Assembly (NCBI RefSeq): GCF_000819845.1
Contig: NZ_CDCG01000043.1
Coordinates: 32,659 to 96,658, forward strand
From: Aeromonas enteropelogenes
GTDB taxonomy: Bacteria > Pseudomonadota > Gammaproteobacteria > Enterobacterales > Aeromonadaceae
Direction of reading: 5' to 3'
Length of the DNA stretch: 64,000 nt
The position numbers and the translations under genes are program-made. The notes beneath the pieces are model-generated. The model worked only from the letters and a program-made list of their open reading frames with translations. It ran no database searches and was not told where the DNA came from. Positions 37,974 through 45,850 of this stretch are shown piece by piece. How positions within the stretch are numbered: position 1 is the stretch's first letter; each line of letters opens with the position of its first letter.

Positions 37974-38303
37974 CGGCACCACCACACAGAAGAGTCAGGA
38001 GAAAAAGCAATATATCGGATGAAGAGAGTGACGCACCACCACTCTCTGGCACGAACAACAAGAAAAATCGTCAACTGCAGACGAATTGACCAATTTAGCG
38101 CTTGCCAAGCGACATTCTGTAACGCTGTCTCGTGTTAACAGGCATTGAGTTGGGGAATGTCATCTCTTGTTTGATGGCATATGCGAGCAAAATATCGCCA
38201 CTGAATTTCAACGATCCGGTCAACGTTGTCTGCCAACCAGGATGCCACCAGCTGGTGCGCTCTTGCCCGCCCCGCCAAAACGGGGCGGATCAGTGCCTGC
38301 CCG
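37974..38303. other. Spacer with a GC-rich hairpin after the DUF429 gene
   Basis: No gene is seen. CCGCCCCG and CGGGGCGG (38267-38274 and 38281-38288) form a perfect stem with a six-base loop, directly past the DUF429 stop on the minus strand. It may end that transcript, although no T-run follows. The pdxY promoter must lie in the AT-richer part near 38000-38200. Confidence 0.45.
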
Positions 38304-39068
38304 CTATGAGGCGCAGGATGTGTTGAAGTGATAGACCCAGCCTTCGTCGCGGGCCATCCCGGCGGGTGGCATCACCAGAGGTGGCAATTGGCTCACCCTG
38401 CCAGCGGCGGCATATTGCAGCGCCATCAGGGCGCACAGGGCGGCGTCGTAACGATCTGTGCCTGCTACTAATCCCTCTGGCAACAAGGCGGCCAGTTCGG
38501 GGCGCGCTGCCGAGGCCTTTCCTCCCTGTTTGGCCAGAGCCGGATAGACTTCCAGCACGGCGCGCTCGGCCCGCTCCTGCACCTTGGGAACCAGTTGCAG
38601 ATCCGCGAGGTGGGGAAGCATGGAGAGGGCCAGGGTCGCGTTGTTGCCCAGGCGGTCGAAGGTGGCCGAGAGGGGCTTCTTGCCATACTGCTGGTGCAGC
38701 CAGCGCTCGCAGTCACGATAGGCGTAGGGGTTGTCTATTTCCCGCTCCGGCACGGCGCAGGAGAGCGGCTTGCCGGCAAGCAGATCTCCCAGCGCACGCG
38801 GGAAAGCGAGCGGCGCATCGATGCCAAGGGCTAGGAGCGAACAGGCCTCCACCTGCATCAGGGTCAGCTCGTTTTGCAGGGCCGGACGCAGCAAGGAAGC
38901 AAGATCCGGCGCCACCCGCGAGCTCAAACGAAACAGCGGCGAGACCCCCAGCCAGTGCAGGGTGTCGCTTTGCGACTGCCATCCCACCACGGCGACCGCC
39001 TGGGCGCTGCCCTGCCAGCCGCGCACATCCCAGCCAATTCCGATTGCGTTCATCTGCCCTGCCGTCAT
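38304..39068 (-). CDS. DUF429 (RNase H-fold) family protein
   Basis: The 254-residue protein starts with an RNase H-like strand pair around NAIGIGWDVRGWQG, has LALGIDAPLAFP with the second acidic position (about residues 77-88), the FDRLGNNATLALSMLPHL helix and AVLEVYPALAKQ, then DRYDAALCALMALQY with the last acidic residue. This pattern is that of DUF429 proteins, predicted nucleases with unproven function. GAGGTAACAG precedes the ATG at 39068; a second in-frame ATG lies five codons on. No operon partner is visible. Confidence 0.8.
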   Translation of the reverse strand: MTAGQMNAIGIGWDVRGWQGSAQAVAVVGWQSQSDTLHWLGVSPLFRLSSRVAPDLASLLRPALQNELTLMQVEACSLLALGIDAPLAFPRALGDLLAGKPLSCAVPEREIDNPYAYRDCERWLHQQYGKKPLSATFDRLGNNATLALSMLPHLADLQLVPKVQERAERAVLEVYPALAKQGGKASAARPELAALLPEGLVAGTDRYDAALCALMALQYAAAGRVSQLPPLVMPPAGMARDEGWVYHFNTSCAS

Positions 39069-39148
39069 CTGTTACCTCTTCACCTGTCGCGGGTTCAAGG
39101 GGCACAGGGTAATCAGCGCCGGCCCTTAACGCAAAACGGATTGTGCCG

Positions 39149-39712
39149 TCAGAAGGATTTCTGGAAATTCACCAGCGGCAGAATGGGGAATACGCCGTTC
39201 TCGGCATAGTTGGCCAGCCCAATCTGCAATCCGTCCAGATGCTTGGTCGCATTGACAAAGCCAATCTGGAAGGTGGTACGTTCGGCATAGTTGATGAAGC
39301 CGATGTTGGCCAGCGCATTGCCCCGGGCAATGTTGACGCCCCCCCAGTTGAGCCCCTTCACATTGTTGGTCAGGTTGACAAAACCCAGGTTGACGCCGGT
39401 ATCCTGCCCGTCATGCCAGTTGACCGCGTTGATGGCCACCCCGCCAAACTGGTGGCGCACTCGCCCGGCCCCGAGAAAAACCCCGAGCTGCAAACCGGTA
39501 AACTGATCCACGTCGGAGAGGGCGAAGATCGGCAGGTCGATCCCCTTCACCTGCCCGGTTCGGCCATAGAGAAGAGAGGCTCTCCCCCCTTCCACCTGAT
39601 GGGACGCAGGCAGATTGACGCCGGGCAGGGAGATCTGGACAGGGGTGCTGGCCTGGGCCAGGCCGGCGAGGAACAGGGTGCTGCCGCCGAGCAGCAGGGC
39701 AAGAGGCTTCAT
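39149..39712 (-). CDS. Exported glycine/asparagine repeat protein, VC2662/LA_2272-like
   Basis: The 187-residue protein has a signal peptide (residues 1-21, ending AQAS) and a C-terminal half built of short repeats of the form GFVN or G-(L/V)-N every 8-10 residues, such as VNLGFVNLTNNVKGLNWGG, NIGFINYAE and FQIGFVNATKHL. Similar repeats occur in the VC2662 and LA_2272 groups of bacterial surface proteins, which likely form beta-helices or barrels. The function is unknown. I chose the ATG at 39712 because AAGGAAG precedes it and the signal peptide begins there; the longer frame adds a non-signal stretch. Confidence 0.7.
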   Translation of the reverse strand: MKPLALLLGGSTLFLAGLAQASTPVQISLPGVNLPASHQVEGGRASLLYGRTGQVKGIDLPIFALSDVDQFTGLQLGVFLGAGRVRHQFGGVAINAVNWHDGQDTGVNLGFVNLTNNVKGLNWGGVNIARGNALANIGFINYAERTTFQIGFVNATKHLDGLQIGLANYAENGVFPILPLVNFQKSF

Positions 39713-40016
39713 CGGGGCTTCCTTGAGAAGAGGAGTGTGGCTCAAGGGTACCAGCGCTTGCCCCAGGGGACGAGGCCCCAACCCCTCCCCTGCGTCACCA
39801 CTCGTCTGAATCCATGACCTGACCAGCGCGGCTGACAAAAAAATTCAAACAGAAATTAACATTTATGTCATTTACACCAAAGGCCCTTTGGCTGCAGAAT
39901 GCTCAAACGTGTGTTTGAACAGAGCGAACAACACGTAAGACAGGGATGACGAGCTGTACCCGAAAGAAGGGTCAATGGACCCACAACAACACTGTTCTGC
40001 CGAACTGGAGACCATG

Positions 40017-40367
40017 ATGAATATGGACGTAATCAAGACCTTTACCGAGCAGATGCAAGGCTTTGCCGCCCCCCTCACCCGTTATAACCAGCTGCTGGCC
40101 AGCAACATCGAACAGTTGACCCGGCTGCAGCTGGCCTCCGCCAACGCCTATGCCGAGCTGGGGCTGAACCAGCTGCAGGCTGCCGGCAAGGTGCAGGATG
40201 CCCAGAGCCTGGCAGCCCTCGGCACCGTCCAGCTGGAGACCGCCAGCCAGCTCTCCCGCCAGATGCTGGACGACATCCAGAAGCTCAACGCCCTCGGCCA
40301 GCAGTTCAAGGACGATCTGGACGCCCTGACTGCCGACGGCATCAAAAAGAGCACGGGCAAGGCCTGA
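40017..40367 (+). CDS. phaP: Phasin (PHA granule-associated protein)
   Basis: PhaP coats polyhydroxyalkanoate granules and modulates PHA synthase. The 116-residue, helical, glutamine/leucine-rich protein is very similar to PhaP of Aeromonas caviae, from MDVIKTFTEQMQGFAAPLT to DGIKKSTGKA, and has the same length when the ATG at 40017 is used. GGAG lies six bases upstream of it; in-frame ATGs also occur at 40014 and 40023, and a longer frame begins at 39975. It is the first gene of the phaP-phaC-phaJ operon. Confidence 0.93.
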   Translation: MNMDVIKTFTEQMQGFAAPLTRYNQLLASNIEQLTRLQLASANAYAELGLNQLQAAGKVQDAQSLAALGTVQLETASQLSRQMLDDIQKLNALGQQFKDDLDALTADGIKKSTGKA

Positions 40368-40460
40368 TATCCCCCTGGCTGCCCGTTGCGGGCAGCCACA
40401 TCTCCCCATGCTCCGTCACGACAGGCTCGCCCTGCGCCGGGGATGGGTGAAGGAGAGAAC

Positions 40461-42245
40461 ATGAGCCAATCATCTTACGGCCCGCTGTTCGAGGCCCTGG
40501 CCCACTACAACGACAAGCTGCTGGACATAGCCAAGGCGCAGACCGAGCGTACCGCCCAGGCCCTGCTGCAGACCAATCTCGATGATCTCGGCCAGGTGCT
40601 GGAACAGGGCAGCCAGCAGCCCTGGCAACTGATCAATGCCCAGATGAACTGGTGGCAGGATCAGCTCAAGCTGATGCAACACACCCTGCTCAAGAGTGCA
40701 GGCCAGCAGAGCGAGCCGGTCATTGCCCCGGAGCGCAGCGATCGCCGCTTCAAGGCCGACGCCTGGAGCGAGCAGCCCATTTATGACTACCTCAAGCAAT
40801 CCTATCTGCTGACCGCCAGACACCTGCTGGACTCGGTGGATGCCCTCGAGGGGGTGCCCCAGAAGAGCCGGGAGCGGCTGCGTTTCTTTACCCGCCAGTA
40901 CATCAACGCCATGGCCCCCAGCAACTTTCTGGCTACCAATCCGGAGCTGCTCAAGCTCACCCTGGAGTCAGACGGCCAGAATCTGGTGCGCGGGCTGACC
41001 CTGCTGGCCGAAGATCTCGAACGCAGCGCCGATCACCTCAACATCCGCCTGACCGACGAATCCGCCTTCGAGCTGGGCCGAGATCTCGCGCTGACCCCGG
41101 GCCGGGTGGTGCAACGCACCGAGCTCTATGAGCTCATCCAGTACAGCCCGACCACGGAGACGGTGGCCAGAACGCCGGTGCTGATCGTGCCGCCCTTCAT
41201 CAACAAGTACTACATCATGGACATGCGGCCCCAGAACTCCCTGGTGGCCTGGCTGGTTGCCCAGGGCCAGACGGTGTTCATGATCTCCTGGCGCAACCCG
41301 GGTCCGGCCCAGGCCGACATCGATCTCGACGACTACGTGGTGGACGGCGTCATCGCCGCACTGGATGGCGTGGAGGCGGCCACCGGCGAGCGGGAAGTGC
41401 ACGGCATCGGCTACTGTATCGGCGGCACCGCATTGTCACTCGCCATGGGCTGGCTGGCCGCCCGGCGCCAGAAGCAGCGGGTTCGCTCCGCCACCCTGTT
41501 CACCACCCTGCTCGACTTCTCCCAGCCGGGGGAGCTTGGCATCTTCATCCACGAGCCCATCATTGCGGCGCTGGAGGCCCAGAACGAGGCCAAAGGCATC
41601 ATGGACGGGCGCCAGCTGGCGGTCTCCTTCAGCCTGCTGCGGGAGAACAGCCTCTACTGGAATTACTACATCGACAGCTATCTCAAGGGGCAGAGCCCGG
41701 TGGCGTTCGATCTGCTGCACTGGAACAGCGACAGCACCAACGTGGCGGGCAAGACCCACAACAGCCTGCTGCGCCGGCTCTATCTGGAAAACCAGCTGGT
41801 GAAGGGGGAGCTCAAGATCCGCCACACCCGCATCGATCTCGCCAAGGTGAAGACCCCGGTGCTGCTGGTGTCGGCCATGGACGATCACATCGCCCTCTGG
41901 CAGGGCACCTGGCAGGGCATGAAGCTGTTCGGTGGCGAGCAGCGCTTCATCCTGGCCGAATCGGGCCACATCGCCGGTATCATCAATCCGCCGGATGCCA
42001 ACAAGTACGGCTTCTGGCAGAACGACGCCGAAGCCGCCAGCCCCGAGGCGTGGCTCGCCGGCGCGACCCACACCCCAGGTTCCTGGTGGCCGCAGATGGC
42101 AGCCTTCATTCAGAGCCGGGAAGAGGATCCCGCCCCCATCCCCGCCCGCATCCCGAGCGAAGGTCTGGGGGCAGCGCCCGGTGGCTACGTCAAGGTACGG
42201 CTCAACCCGGTCTTTGTGCCGACACCCGAGGAGGAGCCCGCATGA
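40461..42245 (+). CDS. phaC: Polyhydroxyalkanoate synthase, class I
   Basis: PhaC polymerises (R)-3-hydroxyacyl-CoA. It is 594 residues, the same as the Aeromonas caviae enzyme known for making poly(3-hydroxybutyrate-co-3-hydroxyhexanoate). The lipase-like box GIGYCIGGT holds the nucleophile Cys319. The catalytic aspartate is in LLVSAMDDHI and the histidine in LAESGHIAGIIN. A strong AAGGAGAG site precedes the ATG at 40461. The stop overlaps phaJ by four bases. Confidence 0.96.
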   Translation: MSQSSYGPLFEALAHYNDKLLDIAKAQTERTAQALLQTNLDDLGQVLEQGSQQPWQLINAQMNWWQDQLKLMQHTLLKSAGQQSEPVIAPERSDRRFKADAWSEQPIYDYLKQSYLLTARHLLDSVDALEGVPQKSRERLRFFTRQYINAMAPSNFLATNPELLKLTLESDGQNLVRGLTLLAEDLERSADHLNIRLTDESAFELGRDLALTPGRVVQRTELYELIQYSPTTETVARTPVLIVPPFINKYYIMDMRPQNSLVAWLVAQGQTVFMISWRNPGPAQADIDLDDYVVDGVIAALDGVEAATGEREVHGIGYCIGGTALSLAMGWLAARRQKQRVRSATLFTTLLDFSQPGELGIFIHEPIIAALEAQNEAKGIMDGRQLAVSFSLLRENSLYWNYYIDSYLKGQSPVAFDLLHWNSDSTNVAGKTHNSLLRRLYLENQLVKGELKIRHTRIDLAKVKTPVLLVSAMDDHIALWQGTWQGMKLFGGEQRFILAESGHIAGIINPPDANKYGFWQNDAEAASPEAWLAGATHTPGSWWPQMAAFIQSREEDPAPIPARIPSEGLGAAPGGYVKVRLNPVFVPTPEEEPA

Positions 42246-42646
42246 GCACGCTCCCCTTCGAGGTGAGCCAAAAGGCCAGCCTGACCAAGCGGTTCGGGGC
42301 GGCAGAGGTAGCGGCCTTTGCCGGGCTGTCGGAGGATTTCAATCCTCTGCACCTGGATCCCGCCTTCGCCGCCACCACGCCGTTCGAGCGCCCCATCGTG
42401 CACGGCATGCTGCTGGCCAGCCTCTTCTCGGGGCTGCTGGGTCAGCAACTGCCGGGCAAGGGCACCGTCTATCTCGGTCAGAGCCTCGCCTTCAAGCAGC
42501 CGGTGTTTGTGGGGGATGAGGTGACGGCAGAGGTGGAGATCATCGCCCTGCGCAGCGACAAGCCCATCATCACCCTGGCCACCCGCATCCTGACGGCAAC
42601 CGGCGCCATCGCCGTCAGCGGGGAAGCCGTGGTCAAGTTTGGCTAA
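42242..42646 (+). CDS. phaJ: (R)-specific enoyl-CoA hydratase
   Basis: PhaJ hydrates trans-2-enoyl-CoA from fatty-acid beta-oxidation to (R)-3-hydroxyacyl-CoA, supplying PhaC. The 134-residue hotdog protein shows the hydratase-2 motif SEDFNPLHLD with catalytic Asp32 and His37, then HGMLLASLFSGLLG. It is coupled to phaC. The arrangement is that of A. caviae, where it lets C4-C6 monomers enter the polymer. Whether this strain makes such copolymers is inference. Confidence 0.95.
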   Translation: MSTLPFEVSQKASLTKRFGAAEVAAFAGLSEDFNPLHLDPAFAATTPFERPIVHGMLLASLFSGLLGQQLPGKGTVYLGQSLAFKQPVFVGDEVTAEVEIIALRSDKPIITLATRILTATGAIAVSGEAVVKFG

Positions 42647-42668
42647 AAGCGGTTTGCCCCATGATCTC

Positions 42669-42696
42669 AGTCAGCCCGGCCAGTGCCGGGCTGACT
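42669..42696 (+). terminator. Perfect 12-bp hairpin after phaJ
   Basis: AGTCAGCCCGGC and GCCGGGCTGACT pair perfectly around the loop CAGT, 23 bases past the phaJ stop. No T-run follows, so termination may need Rho, or the stem may protect the message end. Confidence 0.6.
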
Positions 42697-42835
42697 GCTA
42701 TGGTGTGTGTCCCTAAAATGGTCTTGCAAGCCACAATTGCCCGCAGACAGGCGCCCTTGCCCTTTCCTTGACGACCCGAACTGCCTAGAATAACCGCCCT
42801 GCTGTTTCGGCATTCATCCATCTAGAGGATTTCCC

Positions 42836-43069
42836 ATGGAAACGTTTCTGCTCGAAGGTCACCCCTTCGTTGCCTTGTGTGATCTGATCAAGCATCAGGG
42901 CTGGGCCGATTGCGGCGGCGCCGCCAAGGCGCTGATCGCCGAAGGTCTGGTGGAAGTGGACGGTCAGGTTGAAACCCGCAAGCGCTGCAAGATAGTGGCC
43001 GAGCAGGTGGTTAACTTCAACGGCATGAAGGTGGTGGTCAAAGAGGGAATGAGCCCGCAAATCGGCTGA
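42836..43069 (+). CDS. S4-domain RNA-binding protein, YbcJ-like
   Basis: This 77-residue protein consists of one S4 fold, as in E. coli YbcJ. The motif LCDLIKHQGWADCGGAAKALIAEGLVEVDG near residues 14-43 has the helix-turn and VNG-type loop typical of S4 RNA-binding proteins, followed by ETRKRCKIV. It probably binds structured RNA; its target is unknown. AGAGGATT precedes the ATG. It converges with the hotdog gene. Confidence 0.88.
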   Translation: METFLLEGHPFVALCDLIKHQGWADCGGAAKALIAEGLVEVDGQVETRKRCKIVAEQVVNFNGMKVVVKEGMSPQIG

Positions 43070-43110
43070 TCCCCACCTTTGATGGAAGAGGCGCGCCCTC
43101 TTCCTTGAAC

Positions 43111-43584
43111 TTAGCTGGCCTTGATGGAGAGGGTCAGCACAAAGCGCGCCATCGCCTCATCCCCGTTTAGCGACGGGCAGGTGGCCACCACCTGGATGGG
43201 GCGGTTGATGCGCTGACCGCTCGCCAGCGACTCGTCAATCATGGCATCGATCTCCTCCCCCGCGGCGCAGTCAAATTGTACGTCCCCTTCCGGGCGCTTC
43301 AAAAACTCCCCCTGTACATCCTTGAAGGCAAAGTGCACCTTCTTGCGCCGCTGCCGCCCCTTCTCCATCACCAGCAGGCCACCCACCAGATCGGCGCCGG
43401 TCGCGAGCGCCCCGAAATACATGCTGCCGAGATGGTTGCGGGTACGCCAGCCCAGCGGGATACGAATGCGCAACGCCCGCGCGTCCATCTGTTCGATGAC
43501 GGGGGCACAAAATCCGATGACGGGAATATAGCGCCAGGCAAACAGCCGCAGCGACAGGTTGGCTTTCAAACGTTGCAAGTCCAT
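43111..43584 (-). CDS. Hotdog-fold DUF4442/PaaI-like protein
   Basis: The 157-residue protein has the hotdog core NHLGSMYFGALATGADLVGGLLV (about residues 61-83), as in DUF4442 and PaaI-type thioesterases, and later VHFAFKDVQGEFLKRPEGDVQF. It may hydrolyse acyl-CoAs, but catalysis is unproven. The start is uncertain: the ATG at 43584 gives a family-like beginning, while ATGs at 43620 and 43662 lie upstream without good ribosome-binding sites. It ends close to ybcJ and follows the LysR gene in the same direction. Confidence 0.75.
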   Translation of the reverse strand: MDLQRLKANLSLRLFAWRYIPVIGFCAPVIEQMDARALRIRIPLGWRTRNHLGSMYFGALATGADLVGGLLVMEKGRQRRKKVHFAFKDVQGEFLKRPEGDVQFDCAAGEEIDAMIDESLASGQRINRPIQVVATCPSLNGDEAMARFVLTLSIKAS

Positions 43585-43665
43585 ATGCAAACTGATCCGA
43601 TGAGTTGATGTGAACAACATGTTGCCAGCATGGCTCTCCGGATTCAAGGCAGCAGCGGCCACCTG

Positions 43666-44592
43666 CTATTCGCGGGGCGCTCTCACCGCCACCTGCCGCG
43701 GCTTCTGCTCGGGCAGAATACTCGCCATCTCCGCCAGGATGTAGTCGATGAAGAGGCGCGCCGCGTAGGAGAGCCCCTTCTTGCCGGGATAGACCAGCCA
43801 GATGTTGTCGAGGGTGGTTTCATATTCCGGCAGCAGATCGATGAGCTCGCCGCTCTCGACGAACGACTTGACGATGATCTCCGGCAAGATGCCGATGCCA
43901 TCCCCCTGAAAGACCGCATGACGGATGTAATAGGAGCTGTTCGAGATCACCCTGCTGTGGATCACCACCTCGCCCCGATTGAAGATCAGCCGGTTGTCCA
44001 GCTGGCCATCCGGCAGGCGCAGGGTCAGCACGTTGTGCTGGTGCAGATCCTCGAGGGACTCGGGCCTGCCGTGCCGCTCTATATAGTGGGGGGTTGCATA
44101 GAGCTTGCGGGTGAAGGGCATGATGGGCCTGGCGACGAAGCTGCCATCGTTCACCACGCCGATATGGATGCTGGCATCCAGGCCGTAATTGAAGATATCC
44201 CGGTAGCCGACACTGCTCAGATGCAGCTCTATGTTGATCTTGGGGTATTTCTCCAAAAAGCGCTTGAGCAGATCGTGGATGAAGATGTCGGACTCATTGA
44301 GCAGGCCAATCTTGATGTTGCCGGTAGGCTCGTGGCTCTGGGTCCGGATCTGCTCGTGAGTATGATCCAGCATGGGAATGATGTTTTGCAGGCTGTTGTA
44401 ATACTCCAGCCCCACCGAGGTCATGGTCAGCCGGCGGGTTGTTCGGGTCAGCAGCTTCACATTCAGCTCGTCCTCGAGATCCTTTATCCGCCGGCTCACG
44501 TTGGAGCGCGGAATATTCAGCGCATCGGCGGCACTGGTAAAGCCCCCCAGCTCCACCACTGACAAAAACAGTTTGAGATCATCGATCTTCAT
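43666..44592 (-). CDS. LysR-family regulator, probable regulator of the adjacent RND pump
   Basis: The 308-residue protein has the LysR winged helix at residues 1-60 (DLKLFLSVVELGGFTSAADALNIPRSNVSRRIKDLE) and a periplasmic-binding-like effector domain (about 90-295). It is divergent from the RND adaptor gene with a 163-base spacer, the usual arrangement for a LysR regulator and its target. The effector is not predictable. The control of the pump is inference. Confidence 0.85.
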   Translation of the reverse strand: MKIDDLKLFLSVVELGGFTSAADALNIPRSNVSRRIKDLEDELNVKLLTRTTRRLTMTSVGLEYYNSLQNIIPMLDHTHEQIRTQSHEPTGNIKIGLLNESDIFIHDLLKRFLEKYPKINIELHLSSVGYRDIFNYGLDASIHIGVVNDGSFVARPIMPFTRKLYATPHYIERHGRPESLEDLHQHNVLTLRLPDGQLDNRLIFNRGEVVIHSRVISNSSYYIRHAVFQGDGIGILPEIIVKSFVESGELIDLLPEYETTLDNIWLVYPGKKGLSYAARLFIDYILAEMASILPEQKPRQVAVRAPRE

Positions 44593-44651
44593 CTCGGCTC
44601 CCGCCTCTTCATCCCACTCCGCAACATGTCGTCTGCGTCCCTTATCTCTTC

Positions 44652-44718
44652 ATTGTCACAAAAATTGAGACAGTGATGACAATTTAACCCTGATTATCTC
44701 ACCAATTGGATTCGATAA
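44652..44718. promoter_or_regulatory. Dyads in the LysR-RND divergent spacer
   Basis: ATTGTCA (44652-44658) and TGACAAT (44677-44683) form one dyad, and TTATC (44694-44698) with GATAA (44714-44718) another with a 15-base centre. Either could be the LysR-type operator, but the T-N11-A core is not decisive. Confidence 0.3.
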
Positions 44719-44755
44719 CATATATCCATCACACCTGAATAACTGGATTTTCCCC

Positions 44756-45850
44756 ATGCAATACCCCCTGTTTTCCCCTCCTTGCCTCTCGGTACTCATA
44801 CTGGGAAGCCTGCTCGCCGGCTGCGGCACCGACACGGCCACCGAAGTGGTCAAGCCGCCGCGGCCGGTGAATGCCATGCAGCTCTCCGACAGCAAGAGCC
44901 TCTACAGCCTGAAGTTCAGCGGCGAGATCAAGTCGCACCAGAGTGCCAGCCTCGCGTTTCGTGTACCGGGCACCCTGGAGCAGATCCTGGTCAAGGAGGG
45001 GGACAGGGTGAGCGAGGGACAGGTAATAGCACGCCTCGACCCCCATGATTTCCGGGTTCAGCGAGATGCCATCAAGGCCCAGCTTAGCGAGGCGAAAGCC
45101 GCCTACAAGCTGGCAATCGTCGAACTGAGCCGCACCCGCCAGGCCGTGCAGGACAGGGCCATGGCCAGCATCAACCTGGAGCGCGCCACCAGCGCCCAGA
45201 ATCAGGCCAATGCCCGGGTCCAGATGCTGCAACAATCCCTCAAGCAAGCCGAAGACGCTCTCGCCTACAGCGAGTTGAAGGCGCCGTTTGACGGGATCAT
45301 CGGCCAGCGCTTTATCGAGGAACATGAGCAAACCTCGCCGGGCCAGCCTGTCTTCTCCCTGCACCAGCCGACCGCGCTCGATGCCGTGGTCGACGTACCG
45401 GAACAGCAGATTGGCCAGATGAGAAGCGGGATGCAGGCCAATGTAACCTGGTACCGCCAGGAGGCCAGCGTCAAGGCAGTCAGCACCGAGATCGCCAGCC
45501 TGCCGGATCCCCTCAAGCGCACCTACAAGGTGACCTTCAAGCTGCTGGATAACTCGCCCGAGCTGGTGCCCGGCAAATCCATCAACGTCGAGCTGGCCCT
45601 GCCCGCGGGCGAGCGCATCTATTGCCTGCCCGCCACGGCCATCAAGAGCCTGGGTGGACAACCCCAGGTGGTGGCCATCAAGGCCGCGGCGGCGAGCCAC
45701 GTGCCCGTCACCATCGTCAGCCAGCGCCACGACACCCTTTGTGTGGAGGGTGAACTCAACGCAGGCGATCAGATCGTCACCGCCGGCAGCGCCCTGCTCA
45801 AAGAGGGTCAGGCCATCGCCGTCATCAACCAGGTGGATGGGCAGTCATGA
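44756..45850 (+). CDS. RND efflux periplasmic adaptor lipoprotein
   Basis: The 364-residue membrane-fusion protein links the RND pump to the outer-membrane channel. It has a lipoprotein signal with lipobox LLAGC (Cys23), a lipoyl/barrel-sandwich half GTLEQILVKEGDRVSEGQVI (about 76-95), a coiled-coil hairpin (about 100-165), the second half-lipoyl ELKAPFDGIIGQRFIEE and C-terminal beta-barrel and membrane-proximal domains. Its stop overlaps the pump start (ATGA). Confidence 0.9.
   Translation: MQYPLFSPPCLSVLILGSLLAGCGTDTATEVVKPPRPVNAMQLSDSKSLYSLKFSGEIKSHQSASLAFRVPGTLEQILVKEGDRVSEGQVIARLDPHDFRVQRDAIKAQLSEAKAAYKLAIVELSRTRQAVQDRAMASINLERATSAQNQANARVQMLQQSLKQAEDALAYSELKAPFDGIIGQRFIEEHEQTSPGQPVFSLHQPTALDAVVDVPEQQIGQMRSGMQANVTWYRQEASVKAVSTEIASLPDPLKRTYKVTFKLLDNSPELVPGKSINVELALPAGERIYCLPATAIKSLGGQPQVVAIKAAAASHVPVTIVSQRHDTLCVEGELNAGDQIVTAGSALLKEGQAIAVINQVDGQS

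Noticed and set aside
39885..39905. Sigma-54-like TGGC...GC motif upstream of phaP
   Set aside because: The spacing between GG and GC is nine bases instead of ten and the TTGCA part is absent.
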